From Polaribacter haliotis (GTDB lineage Bacteria > Bacteroidota > Bacteroidia > Flavobacteriales > Flavobacteriaceae), in the NCBI RefSeq assembly GCF_014784055.1, contig NZ_CP061813.1, positions 1,870,001 through 1,934,000 of the forward strand: a stretch of DNA of 64,000 nt, given 5' to 3'. The position numbers were made by a program, and so were the translations under genes. The notes under the pieces are model-generated. The model was not told the DNA's origin. It worked only from the letters and a program-made list of their open reading frames with translations, and searched no databases. Numbering within the stretch: position 1 is the first letter of the stretch; each line of letters starts with the position of its first letter. Below are positions 1-8,674 of the stretch, in pieces.

Positions 1-455
1 ATTACATCTTCAAAAAACTGACGTAATCTTTTGGCAGTTGTTGGCGATTTTCCGTTTGTAGAAATCGCAATTTTTACATTTCCTTTGGTTACAATTCCTC
101 CCATATAAAAATCGCAATATGGAGGATTATCAGCAACATTTACCAAAATATTTCTTTCTTTACAATCTTTGTAAACTTCAACATTTACAGCTTCTTTATC
201 TGTAGTTGCAATGACGATACTTTTGTTTGATAAATATGATTTTTCATACTTATCAACAATCATTTTTATTCCGAATTTATTCGCCAATTCTTGAGTTTCT
301 TCTCTAAAAAAAGGAGAAACCATTGTTACTTTCGAATTAGGACTCGACTTCAACAAAAAAGATAATTTCTCTAATGCCACAAAACCTCCACCAACAATTA
401 GGGTTTCTAATTGATTCGTTTTTAAAAAAATTGGATATAATTCGTTTTGTTCCAT
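1..455 (-). CDS. Siroheme synthase N-terminal-type protein (precorrin-2 dehydrogenase/ferrochelatase), partial
   Basis: The first 151 codons of a minus-strand gene run off the left edge. The protein starts MEQNELYPIFLK and has a Rossmann-type GGG motif (residues about 22-24), followed by a segment with NVADNPPYCDF and ISTNGKSPTTAKRLR. Both are typical of the CysG N-terminal/Met8p family, which oxidises precorrin-2 to sirohydrochlorin with NAD and inserts iron to make siroheme. The ATG shares one base with the TAA stop of the upstream methyltransferase gene (TAATG), which suggests translational coupling. Together the two genes would make siroheme for the sulfite reductase encoded just upstream in the same operon. 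The 3' end is not visible, so the full domain content cannot be judged. Confidence 0.85.
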   Translation of the reverse strand, partial: MEQNELYPIFLKTNQLETLIVGGGFVALEKLSFLLKSSPNSKVTMVSPFFREETQELANKFGIKMIVDKYEKSYLSNKSIVIATTDKEAVNVEVYKDCKERNILVNVADNPPYCDFYMGGIVTKGNVKIAISTNGKSPTTAKRLRQFFEDV

Positions 456-1228
456 TATGAAGCAATTAATTCTCTTGAATATTCTTCTTGTACATTCGCT
501 AAAACTGCTCTATGATTCACAACTTCGCCCAAAACAATAATTGCAGGATTGCTTAATTCCTGTTCTTTAACCACCTCTAAAATGGTATCTACAGTTCCAA
601 TACCTATTTTTTCGTTGCTTCTTGTTCCATTTTGAATGATAGCAACTGGTAAATCGTTTTTATTTTCTTGTTGAAATAATTTAATGATTTCTGGCAGTTT
701 TCCCATTCCCATTAAAACTACAACTGTTGCATTCGATTTTGCAGCCAAAGCAACATCATTAGATAGTTTATGCTCTTTTGTAGTTCCTGTAATTACCCAA
801 AAACTTTCGGCACTTCCACGTTTTGTAACTGGAATATTTTGATATGCAGGAACCGCCAATGAAGATGAAATTCCTGGAACCATTGCAGTTTCTATTCCGA
901 AACTTGCTGCAAATTCCATTTCTTCTGCTCCTCTTCCAAAAATGAAAGGATCTCCACCTTTTAAGCGAACTACATGTCCATGTGTTTTTGCTCTTGCAAC
1001 AATTAACTCGTTAATTTGTTCTTGCTGATATCTATAACAACCTCTTCTTTTTCCTACAAAAATTAGTTCTGCATTTGGGTTTATAAAATCTAATAATTCT
1101 TCGTTTACCAGAGCATCATACAAAACAACATCTGCCTTTTTTAAAACTTTTACTGCTTTTAATGTGATTAAATCTACATCTCCAGGACCAGCTCCAACTA
1201 CTGTTAATTTTGGTGTTTTATTATACAT
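455..1228 (-). CDS. cobA: Uroporphyrinogen-III C-methyltransferase
   Basis: A 257-residue SAM-dependent methyltransferase that converts uroporphyrinogen III to precorrin-2, the first committed step to siroheme. Visible family motifs are VGAGPGD (residues 11-17, SAM-binding loop), VRLKGGDPFIFGRG (about 87-100) and VPGISSSLAVPA (about 118-128). Length fits a stand-alone SUMT rather than a CysG fusion; the dehydrogenase part is the separate next gene. The start overlaps the end of the sulfite reductase gene by 8 bp and the stop overlaps the next start by 1 bp, so this is a tightly coupled operon member. The symbol follows common usage; sumT is a synonym. Confidence 0.93.
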   Translation of the reverse strand: MYNKTPKLTVVGAGPGDVDLITLKAVKVLKKADVVLYDALVNEELLDFINPNAELIFVGKRRGCYRYQQEQINELIVARAKTHGHVVRLKGGDPFIFGRGAEEMEFAASFGIETAMVPGISSSLAVPAYQNIPVTKRGSAESFWVITGTTKEHKLSNDVALAAKSNATVVVLMGMGKLPEIIKLFQQENKNDLPVAIIQNGTRSNEKIGIGTVDTILEVVKEQELSNPAIIVLGEVVNHRAVLANVQEEYSRELIAS

Positions 1229-3326
1229 GACTTACTTCTTGTTTTCTAAACGCATCTGCTTTTTTATAAAATGATTTTGCATCATTCAAATAACTTTCTG
1301 CAAACGTTTTGGTTGGTGCTTCTTTTTTAATTTGATATACTAAATCTTCAAAAGAACCATTCAATTCGAATTTATTAGTGTCTACAAAATGCTTCTGAAA
1401 ATCAGAAATAATTACTGCTTGTGTATTTGTTTTTACATTTTCTGCAATCAATAGTGCTTTTGCTGTATTTACCAAAGATGTATATGCATGATAAATACTA
1501 TCTGAAAACTGATTTTCTTTTAACGCTTCTTCTGAATTGGTAATTTTTTCTTCACTTTCAAATAAAAGTGTTGCAATTAAATCGATTACAACTCCTGCAC
1601 ATTCTCCTACTCCAATTGCTTTTACGTAGTTTTCTGAATGCCCCCAATCTATAAAATCGCTTGGTTCTAAATTAGTGGTGTCTTGCAATCCTTTTAATAA
1701 ATCGTAGAAATAAGTTTTTCCTTGTCTGTCGTAATATTGTAAAAAAGTCTCTTTTTCTTGCTGATTTTCTTCAACATCATTCAATAAAATACGTAAAGAT
1801 TCTGGTCCTCTTTTACTTGGTACTTTTACCAATTTGTCTGAAAAACGTCCTTTTCCATCACCTAAAATTCCTCCACCAATTAAAATTTGTAATGCTGGCG
1901 CTTGTAAATTTCCTACTTTAATAGACATTCCTTGAAAACCAATATGTGCCATATTATGTTGCCCACAAGCATTCATACAACCACTAATTTTAATGGCAAT
2001 TTCTTTGTTATTTAAGTAATTTGGATATTCTTCTTCCAATACTTTTTCTAACTCCACTGCAATTCCTGTACTGCTTGAAATTCCTAAATTACACGTATCT
2101 GTTCCTGGACAAGCTGTAATATCTGCTGTAGAATTATAACCTGCTTTTGCGAAACCTAATTTTTGCAATTCAACATAGAAAAATGGTAATAATTCTTCTC
2201 TAATATGACGAATTAAAATATTCTGTCTTAAAGTCAAACGGATTTCATTTGCTCCGTATTTTTTAACTAAATCTGCTAACAATCTTGCTTTTGGCGTGTA
2301 AAAATCTCCTAAATGTATTTTTAAACCTATGGCAAATAAACCTTCTTGTTTTTGTGGAATTACATTAGTTTCTTTCCATTTTTTATAAGCAACTTCATCT
2401 TCTATTTTTACTGAAGGAATTACTGTTTCTTGAAAAACGATTGGTTGTTCAAAAGCAGTTGTATCAACTTTAAAAGTTTTGTTTTCTAACGCATTTACTT
2501 CCGCAGAAACCAAGTCTAAAAACGCTTCAACACCTAAATCTTTTACTAAAAATTTTAATCTTGCTTTTGCTCTTTTTGCACGCTCACCAAATCTATCGAA
2601 AATTCTTAAAACTCCTTCGATTGTAGGTATTAAAACATCTTCTTCTAAAAATTCGTAAATAACATCTGCATGTCTTGGTTGCGAACCTAAACCTCCACCT
2701 AATAAGACTTTAAAACCTTTTTTAGTAACTCCGTTTTCAGTTTTTACTTTGGCAATAAAACCTAAATCGTGAATAAAACTAATTGCAGTATCATCATCTG
2801 TTCCCGAAAAAGACATTTTAAATTTACGTCCCATTTCTTGACAAATTGGGTTTCTTAAAAAGAATTTAAACGTTGCATCTGCATAAGGTGAAACATCGAA
2901 AGGTTCGTTAATGTCTATTCCTGCAGTTTCTGATGCAGTAATATTTCTAACTGCATTTCCACACGCTTCACGTAAAGTAATATCGTCCTTTTCTAATTGC
3001 GCCCACAATTCTGGAGTTCTATCTAAACTCACATGATGAATTTGAATATCTTGTCTTGTAGTAATGTGCAATCTTCCACGAGAATATTCGTCTGAAACAT
3101 CAGAAATTCTGTGTAATTGTTCGCTGGTTACTTTTCCGTAAGGTAATTTTATACGAATCATTTGAACACCAAATTGACGCTGACCATAAACTCCTCTTGC
3201 CAAACGTAAACTTCTAAAACGTTCTTCGTCTATTTTACCTTCTTTAAAAAGTTGAATTTTTCTCTCTAATTCCAGAATGTCTTTTTCTACAACTGGGTTT
3301 TCTATTTCGGTTCTAAAACTTTGCAT
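1221..3326 (-). CDS. cysI: Siroheme-dependent sulfite/nitrite reductase with C-terminal helical (HEPN-like) domain
   Basis: About 701 residues from the ATG at 3326. The open frame extends nine codons further upstream, but those lie in a palindromic repeat and look unlike protein. Two ferredoxin-like half domains precede the siroheme/4Fe-4S site, whose ligands are visible as CPGTDTC (C406, C412) and CMNAC (C450, C454). Position among cysH, cysD, cysN and cobA argues for sulfite rather than nitrite as substrate (six-electron reduction to sulfide). The last ~130 residues are a helical extension not needed for the reductase fold; flavobacterial homologues are often labelled HEPN-domain proteins because of it. 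Its role is unknown to me. Confidence 0.88.
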   Translation of the reverse strand: MQSFRTEIENPVVEKDILELERKIQLFKEGKIDEERFRSLRLARGVYGQRQFGVQMIRIKLPYGKVTSEQLHRISDVSDEYSRGRLHITTRQDIQIHHVSLDRTPELWAQLEKDDITLREACGNAVRNITASETAGIDINEPFDVSPYADATFKFFLRNPICQEMGRKFKMSFSGTDDDTAISFIHDLGFIAKVKTENGVTKKGFKVLLGGGLGSQPRHADVIYEFLEEDVLIPTIEGVLRIFDRFGERAKRAKARLKFLVKDLGVEAFLDLVSAEVNALENKTFKVDTTAFEQPIVFQETVIPSVKIEDEVAYKKWKETNVIPQKQEGLFAIGLKIHLGDFYTPKARLLADLVKKYGANEIRLTLRQNILIRHIREELLPFFYVELQKLGFAKAGYNSTADITACPGTDTCNLGISSSTGIAVELEKVLEEEYPNYLNNKEIAIKISGCMNACGQHNMAHIGFQGMSIKVGNLQAPALQILIGGGILGDGKGRFSDKLVKVPSKRGPESLRILLNDVEENQQEKETFLQYYDRQGKTYFYDLLKGLQDTTNLEPSDFIDWGHSENYVKAIGVGECAGVVIDLIATLLFESEEKITNSEEALKENQFSDSIYHAYTSLVNTAKALLIAENVKTNTQAVIISDFQKHFVDTNKFELNGSFEDLVYQIKKEAPTKTFAESYLNDAKSFYKKADAFRKQEVSHV

Positions 3327-3344
3327 ACTAAAAGCCCATCCTAA

Positions 3345-3492
3345 CCTTCCCAAAGGGAAGGAATTCTTACTCGGGCGTAAGAATATTGTTAATTATTTTT
3401 TCTTTTTATACCTATAAGTTCAGCGTAAGAACTTTGTCTGATTTTCTATTAACAAACTTGCTAAATTCCCCCTTTGGGGGATTAAAGGGGGC
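3345..3492. repeat. Palindromic repeat pair between cysI and cysN
   Basis: Two short palindromes sit in the cysI-cysN gap: CCTTCCC-AAA-GGGAAGG at 3345-3361 and a CCCCC/GGGGG element at 3466-3492 (TTCCCCCTTTGGGGG followed by ATTAAAGGGGGC). The same two types recur together at 43385-43401 and 43800-43826, so they are members of interspersed repeat families. They could act as transcript hairpins inside the operon; their function is not shown by the sequence. Confidence 0.75.
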
Positions 3493-4738
3493 TTTTTATA
3501 AAACCGACTCCAACTGTATTATTTGTTTTTGGATTGATTAAAATAAACGATCCATTTGATTTGTTTTGATTGTAAGCATCTACCAATAAAGGTTTGCTTA
3601 ATTTTAATTGAATATCTCCTATTTGGTTCAATTCTAATGCTGATGGATTTTCTATTTTTCCAGAGAAATCCGTCTTAATAATTGTATTTAATTGCGTAAT
3701 TTTTGCTTGTGCATCATTTACACCATGTTTGATATAATATTTTTGAGACGCTTGCAATGGCTCTTTATCCATCCAACAAATAGTAGCATTTATTTGCTTT
3801 GTAATTGTTGGTTCTTCTGCAACTTTTACCAACATATCTCCTCTACTCACATTCACATTATCTTCTAAAGTGATGGTTACAGAACTTCCGCTTTTTGCTT
3901 TTGCGAACTCTTCATTAAAAAAATGAATACTTTTTATTTTCGATTTTGTTTGAGAAGGCAATACAGATACTTCGTCTCCAATTTCTAAATCTCCTCCGTA
4001 AATTTTACCAGCATATCCTCTAAAATCGTGGTATTCCTCTGTTTTTGGTCTAATTACTGTTTGCACAGGAAAACGAACTTGAGTTTCCTCTTGTACATCT
4101 TCTGCATCTAATCTTTCTAAATGATGCATTAATGTTTCTCCTTTATACCAAGGCATATTTTCTGAAGTAGAAACTACATTATCACCTTGTAAAGCAGATA
4201 ATGGAATGAACGTTAAATTCTGATTTTTATATTCGCTTTTGCTCGCTAAATATTCGATTTCTCCTTTGATAATGTTGTATTTTTCTTCTGAAAAATCGAC
4301 CAAATCCATTTTATTAATAGCAATTACAACATCTTTAATTCGTAATAAATTATTGATAAAAAAGTGACGATACGTTTGCTCTACAACACCATTTCTCGCA
4401 TCAATTAAAACAATAGAAGCTTGTGCTGTTGAAGCACCAGTAACCATATTTCTGGTATATTCTATATGACCTGGAGTATCTGCAATTATGAAACTCTTTT
4501 TTCTTGTTGAAAAGTAAATGTGAGCAACATCAATAGTAATTCCTTGTTCTCTTTCTGCCACCAAACCATCTGTTGCTAAAGAGAAGTCTAAATAATCGAA
4601 ACCTCTTTGCTTGCTTTTTTCTTCAATCGCTTCTAACTTATCGTCAGTTAACGATTTTGTGTCGTATAATAAACGCCCAATTAAGGTACTTTTACCATCA
4701 TCTACACTTCCTGCTGTTGCTATTTTTAATACGTTCAT
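3482..4738 (-). CDS. cysN: Sulfate adenylyltransferase subunit 1 (GTPase)
   Basis: A 418-residue translation-factor-like GTPase that drives ATP sulfurylase; with CysD it makes adenosine 5'-phosphosulfate (APS) from ATP and sulfate. G-domain motifs are GSVDDGKST (10-18, P-loop), DTPGH (87-91) and NKMD (142-145), followed by two beta-barrel domains. Length equals a CysN without a fused APS kinase (CysC) domain, which is relevant because no cysC is seen in this operon. The gene ends inside the downstream palindromic repeat. Confidence 0.95.
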   Translation of the reverse strand: MNVLKIATAGSVDDGKSTLIGRLLYDTKSLTDDKLEAIEEKSKQRGFDYLDFSLATDGLVAEREQGITIDVAHIYFSTRKKSFIIADTPGHIEYTRNMVTGASTAQASIVLIDARNGVVEQTYRHFFINNLLRIKDVVIAINKMDLVDFSEEKYNIIKGEIEYLASKSEYKNQNLTFIPLSALQGDNVVSTSENMPWYKGETLMHHLERLDAEDVQEETQVRFPVQTVIRPKTEEYHDFRGYAGKIYGGDLEIGDEVSVLPSQTKSKIKSIHFFNEEFAKAKSGSSVTITLEDNVNVSRGDMLVKVAEEPTITKQINATICWMDKEPLQASQKYYIKHGVNDAQAKITQLNTIIKTDFSGKIENPSALELNQIGDIQLKLSKPLLVDAYNQNKSNGSFILINPKTNNTVGVGFIKSPL

Positions 4739-4842
4739 TTCTTTTATGCTGTTCGCTATTAGGTTATGACTAATCGCTTAATTCGTATTCTTTTTATTGA
4801 TATTTACAAGCTTTTGAATCTTGCAAAATGTTTTTTAATTGT

Positions 4843-4919
4843 TGCGTTAGGGATTGAAACGGCATCCTTTTTTTGTTTTTTCAAAAAAAAGATATAGTGG
4901 AAAGCCCGTTAAAACGCCC
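4843..4919. repeat. Interspersed flavobacterial repeat, copy 1
   Basis: Starts TTGCGTTAGGGATTGAAAC and ends AAAGCCCGTTAAAACGCCC, enclosing a T-rich/A-rich hairpin (CTTTTTTTG...CAAAAAAAAG). GCGTT near the left end can pair with AACGC near the right end, so the unit folds as a long hairpin. Related copies are at 23094-23188 and 29311-29462. It lies in the cysD-cysN gap. Confidence 0.75.
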
Positions 4920-4927
4920 AAATAATT

Positions 4928-5833
4928 CTAAAAATATCCTTGCTGTTTTCTCTTTTCCATTGCGGCTTCCGAACGTTTATCATCGATTCTTGCACCTCTT
5001 TCTGAAATGGAGGAATCTCTAATTTCTTCGACCACTTTTGCAATATCAACTGCGTGCGATAAAACTGCGGCTGTACAACTCATGTCGCCAACCGTTCTAA
5101 AACGAACCATTCTTTCTACAACTTCTTCCTCTTCGTCTCTAAAAACAACGGCATCATCTGCAGACCAAATAAGACCGTCTCTTAAAAAAGTGTTTCTTTT
5201 GTGTGCAAAATAAATGGAAGGAATTTCGATATTTTCTTTTTTTATGTAAGACCAAACGTCTAATTCTGTCCAATTAGAAATTGGAAAAACACGTACGTTC
5301 TGACCTAAATCTATCTTTCCATTTAACATATCAAACACTTCTGGACGTTGGTTTTTTTCATCCCATTGACCAAAATCGTCTCTTACTGAAAAGATTCTTT
5401 CTTTTGCTCTTGCTTTTTCTTCATCTCTTCTTGCGCCACCAATACATGCATCAAAACCAAATTCTTCAATAGCATCTAGAAGTGTTTCTGTTTGCAACAT
5501 ATTTCTACTTGCATATCTACCAGTTTCTTCCTTTACTGTTCCATTGTCGATATTGTCTTGTACGTTTCTCACGATTAATTCAACACCTAATTCTTGTGTT
5601 AAACGATCTCTAAATTCGATAGTTTCAGGAAAATTATGACCTGTATCTATGTGCATTAAAGGAAATGGAATTTTTGCTGGATAAAATGCTTTCTGCGCTA
5701 ATCTTACTAACGTTATACTATCTTTTCCTCCAGAAAATAATAACACCGGTTTTTCGAACTGTGCTACTACTTCTCTAAAAATAAAAATTGCTTCGCTTTC
5801 TAAAGCATCTACTTGTATTGTTCTTTGATTCAT
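4928..5833 (-). CDS. cysD: Sulfate adenylyltransferase subunit 2
   Basis: About 301 residues from the ATG at 5833 (another in-frame ATG is at 5839; the open frame to 5863 would overlap cysH and is less likely). It is the catalytic adenylyl-transferring subunit of ATP sulfurylase, of the PP-loop superfamily: LLFSGGKDSIT places the SGGKDS loop at 34-39. The C-terminal part has the RGARIDDKRSEAAMEKRKQQGYF-type ending usual for CysD. It is followed by cysN with a 190-bp gap that contains an interspersed repeat. Confidence 0.94.
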   Translation of the reverse strand: MNQRTIQVDALESEAIFIFREVVAQFEKPVLLFSGGKDSITLVRLAQKAFYPAKIPFPLMHIDTGHNFPETIEFRDRLTQELGVELIVRNVQDNIDNGTVKEETGRYASRNMLQTETLLDAIEEFGFDACIGGARRDEEKARAKERIFSVRDDFGQWDEKNQRPEVFDMLNGKIDLGQNVRVFPISNWTELDVWSYIKKENIEIPSIYFAHKRNTFLRDGLIWSADDAVVFRDEEEEVVERMVRFRTVGDMSCTAAVLSHAVDIAKVVEEIRDSSISERGARIDDKRSEAAMEKRKQQGYF

Positions 5834-5844
5834 AATCATGTCTT

Positions 5845-6459
5845 TTAGATATGTAAGCCACATTCTCTATTGCTTTCTACTTTTGTTGGGTCGAAATATG
5901 TAAATTCATTTGGCAAATTGTATTGCTCTAAATACGTGTCTAAATCTTCATCTGACCAATGATAAAAAGGACTCACTTTTATAATGCCGTCTTTACTTTG
6001 TGAAACGATATCTATACTATCTCTAAAGGCTGTTTGCCCTTTTCTTAAATTTGTAAACCAAACATCTGGTTGATGCTCTTTCATTGCTCTTGCAAAAGGC
6101 TCTAATTTTACTTGTTCTGTAAAAAGTTGATGCTTTTTATCTTCTATTGAAGGAACTCCCAATACCACATTTCTATGTGCAACTGTTTGTTTTGGCACAT
6201 ATAATTTGATGTTTAAATCTAACTTTTCTATAATGTCTTCTGCGTGTTTATAAGTTTGAATGGTATTATAACCAGTATCGCACCAAATTACTTTTACATC
6301 TTTTTTCACTTCTGTAACAGCATTTAAAATTGCTACCTCATAAGGTCTAAAGTTTGTAGTTACTACAGGATTTTTAGCAATAGAAATTGCCCACTTTATA
6401 ATTTCTAACGGATTTTTATCCGCTAATTGTTTGTTTATTTCGTCTATATTAAAACTCAT
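5845..6459 (-). CDS. cysH: Phosphoadenylyl-sulfate reductase (PAPS-type)
   Basis: About 204 residues from the ATG at 6459, which shares its A with the TAA stop of the upstream DUF2061 gene; an alternative start at 6486 would overlap that gene. Thioredoxin-dependent reduction of PAPS to sulfite is the family role. The C-terminal ECGLHI carries the catalytic cysteine. Only two cysteines are present, so the CC...CXXC iron-sulfur ligands of APS reductases are absent; by family rules the substrate should be PAPS. That is odd here because no APS kinase gene is visible in the window. Confidence 0.9.
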   Translation of the reverse strand: MSFNIDEINKQLADKNPLEIIKWAISIAKNPVVTTNFRPYEVAILNAVTEVKKDVKVIWCDTGYNTIQTYKHAEDIIEKLDLNIKLYVPKQTVAHRNVVLGVPSIEDKKHQLFTEQVKLEPFARAMKEHQPDVWFTNLRKGQTAFRDSIDIVSQSKDGIIKVSPFYHWSDEDLDTYLEQYNLPNEFTYFDPTKVESNRECGLHI

Positions 6460-6722
6460 TACTTTCCCCATTTTATTTTGTTCCAAATTCTTTCGTGAAA
6501 GAAATATAAAACCAGTTTTGTTACAAAATCTACTGATGCAATTGAAGCTGCTAAAGTTATTTCTCCTGTTAAAAAGTAAGAAACGACTAAAGTATCTAAC
6601 GTACCAATTGCTCTCCAGCTCAATGCTTTTACCACACTTCGCAAAGGTTTTTCTGAAGTTTTATCTTCTTCAAAACCTCTACTTTGTGCTTTTTTACTAA
6701 AAATGATTTGGTTTAAAATCAT
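6459..6722 (-). CDS. DUF2061 small membrane protein of the cys operon
   Basis: An 87-residue protein matching the DUF2061 pattern: SVVKALSWRAIGTLDTLVVSYFLTG followed by a second hydrophobic stretch and FFHERIWNKIKWGK. Two membrane helices are predicted by eye (about residues 37-55 and 58-75). It is the first gene of the sulfate assimilation operon and overlaps cysH by one base (TAATG). Such genes often sit in cys operons of Bacteroidota; a part in sulfate uptake is a guess from context only. Confidence 0.85.
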   Translation of the reverse strand: MILNQIIFSKKAQSRGFEEDKTSEKPLRSVVKALSWRAIGTLDTLVVSYFLTGEITLAASIASVDFVTKLVLYFFHERIWNKIKWGK

Positions 6723-6742
6723 AAATATTAATTCAAATAATT

Positions 6743-6840
6743 ACCCTACTTAATTAATAGGGTATGCAAACATAGTCCAAAAAATACTATTAGAATAATA
6801 TTGAAGTTAAATAATTCTTAAAACCCTACAATTTTAGTAG
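6743..6840 (-). promoter_or_regulatory. cys operon promoter with two Rrf2-type operator candidates
   Basis: On the minus strand TATGTTTG (plus coordinates 6767-6774) matches the Bacteroidota -7 box TAnnTTTG. An inverted repeat ACCCTA-N9-TAGGGT (6743-6763) covers the expected start point. A second similar copy, ACCCTAC...GTAG (6823-6840), lies upstream of the promoter. I see no clear -33 TTG. The two operator-like copies flanking a promoter, next to an Rrf2 gene, suggest repression or activation of sulfate assimilation by that regulator. Confidence 0.6.
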
Positions 6841-6936
6841 ATTAATAAAAAAAGCGATAAATATTTAAGAATATCTAATTACTAAAAGGTTTTAGTTAGA
6901 TATATTAATGGTGAGTAATTTTTAAAAAAATTGAGA

Positions 6937-7350
6937 CTAACTACAACACAAATCTGCTAAAGAAGTATTTCTGAAAATCTGTAAAGAACTGTCTCTTACT
7001 TGAATCATTAACTTGTTTACTGCACAAGTATTTTCATCTGGACAATCTTCACATTTTTTATAAAAATTTAAGCTAACACAAGGTACCATTGCAATTGGCC
7101 CTTCTAAAATTCGCATAACAGTGGTCATTTGAATTTCTGATGGTTCTTTTAATAAATAATAACCACCACCTTTTCCTTTTTTAGAGCCTAAAATGTCGTT
7201 TTTACGAAGTGTTAATAGAATACTTTCTAAAAATTTAAGTGAAATATTTTCGCTTTTAGAAATTGTAGCAATTTGAACAGGTACTCTGTTTTCTAATCTT
7301 GCTAAATAAGTAAGCGCTTTAATTCCGTATTTTGTCTTTTTTGAAAGCAT
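6937..7350 (-). CDS. Rrf2-family transcriptional regulator
   Basis: A 137-residue protein with the N-terminal winged-helix of the Rrf2 family (KTKYGIKALTYLARL, then the wing GSKKGKGGGYYL around residues 55-66). A cysteine group C91, C100, C103 and C109, plus C135-C136 at the end, resembles cluster-binding members such as IscR, although spacing differs from the classic Cx5Cx7C. Family members of this kind control cysteine synthesis (CymR) or Fe-S assembly (IscR). Position directly upstream of the cys operon, in the same orientation and with operator-like repeats between them, favours a sulfur-responsive regulator. Confidence 0.87.
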   Translation of the reverse strand: MLSKKTKYGIKALTYLARLENRVPVQIATISKSENISLKFLESILLTLRKNDILGSKKGKGGGYYLLKEPSEIQMTTVMRILEGPIAMVPCVSLNFYKKCEDCPDENTCAVNKLMIQVRDSSLQIFRNTSLADLCCS

Positions 7351-7379
7351 TTAACAAAATTACACAAATTAAAATAAAA

Positions 7380-8546
7380 TTATGCGTTTAAGGCTTGCTC
7401 TAAATCTGCAATAATATCTACCACATTTTCTAAACCAACAGAAACTCTAACCAAACCTTTTGTAATACCAACTTCTAATCTATCTTCTTCAGAAAGTCTA
7501 CCATGAGTTGTAGATGATGGATGTGTAACAATAGTTCTTGTATCTCCTAAATTTGCAGAAAGTGAGCACATTTTTATATTGTCAAGAAATTTTCTTCCAG
7601 CTTCAATTCCTCCTTTTATTTCGAAAGCGACAATATTTCCGCCCAAACTCATTTGATTTTTAGCAATTTTATATTGTGGATGCGATTTCAAAAAAGGATA
7701 TTTTACCAACTCAACATTTTCTTGAGTTTCTAAAAATTCTGCAACTTTTAAAGCATTTTCTGAATGTTTTTCTACTCTTATTGCCAAAGTTTCTAAACTT
7801 TTTGATAAAACCCAAGCATTAAAAGGAGACATTGCTGGCCCAGTATTTCTTGCGAATAAATAAATTTCTCGCATTAATTCTTTGTTTCCAACTGTAACTC
7901 CACCTAAAACTCTTCCTTGTCCGTCTATTAATTTTGTTGCAGAATGAATAACCAAATCTGCACCAAACTTAATTGGCTGTTGTACATAAGGTGTTGCAAA
8001 ACAATTATCTACAATAAAAATAAGTTTATGTTTTTTTGCAATTTTACCAATCAATTCTAAATCTAAAATATCTACAGCAGGATTTGTAGGTGTTTCAATA
8101 TATAAGATTTTGGTATTTTCTTTAATTAAGCTTTCTACCAAATCAACTTCATCAACTTTAAAATATGAAGTTTCTATATTCCATTTTGGTAAAAACTTTG
8201 TAAACATACTGTGTGTAGAACCAAAAACAGATCTACAAGAAACTACATGATCACCAGCATTTAATAAAGCTGCAAATGTTGAAAATATTGCAGACATTCC
8301 TGTTGCAAAAGCATAACCTGCTTCTGCACCTTCCATTTGTACAATTTTATCTGTAAATTCTGTTGTATTTGGGTTTGTGAATCTACTATATAAATTACGT
8401 TGTTTTTCTTCTGCAAATGAAGCTCTCATTTCTTCTGCATCGTCAAAAACAAAACTCGATGTTAAATATAATGGTGTAGAATGTTCAGAAAATTGAGATC
8501 TTTCTGTCTGATTTCTTATTGCCTCTGTTTCGAAATGTTTGCTCAT
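7380..8546 (-). CDS. Trans-sulfuration PLP enzyme (O-succinylhomoserine sulfhydrylase/MetZ-like)
   Basis: A 388-residue Cys/Met-metabolism PLP-dependent enzyme. The Schiff-base lysine is K205 in HSATKLIDGQG, and YSRFTNPNTTEF (about 53-64) is the conserved active-site segment. It would make homocysteine from an activated homoserine and sulfide, or act as cystathionine gamma-synthase/lyase; these cannot be told apart by eye. It follows the MetX-ThrA fusion gene on the same strand after about 128 bp. A second paralogue (12117-13391) is shared between the same pathway steps. Confidence 0.85.
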   Translation of the reverse strand: MSKHFETEAIRNQTERSQFSEHSTPLYLTSSFVFDDAEEMRASFAEEKQRNLYSRFTNPNTTEFTDKIVQMEGAEAGYAFATGMSAIFSTFAALLNAGDHVVSCRSVFGSTHSMFTKFLPKWNIETSYFKVDEVDLVESLIKENTKILYIETPTNPAVDILDLELIGKIAKKHKLIFIVDNCFATPYVQQPIKFGADLVIHSATKLIDGQGRVLGGVTVGNKELMREIYLFARNTGPAMSPFNAWVLSKSLETLAIRVEKHSENALKVAEFLETQENVELVKYPFLKSHPQYKIAKNQMSLGGNIVAFEIKGGIEAGRKFLDNIKMCSLSANLGDTRTIVTHPSSTTHGRLSEEDRLEVGITKGLVRVSVGLENVVDIIADLEQALNA

Positions 8547-8674
8547 ATGTTAGGTTTTAGTAATTAGGTTTTAGTGCCAACTAATACCTAACTACTATTT
8601 ACTTTTTTTTACTTTTTTTTCAATCAGTTTTTTTCTTGACTAAAATATTGCCAACAGAAAACTGCCTACTTTTT

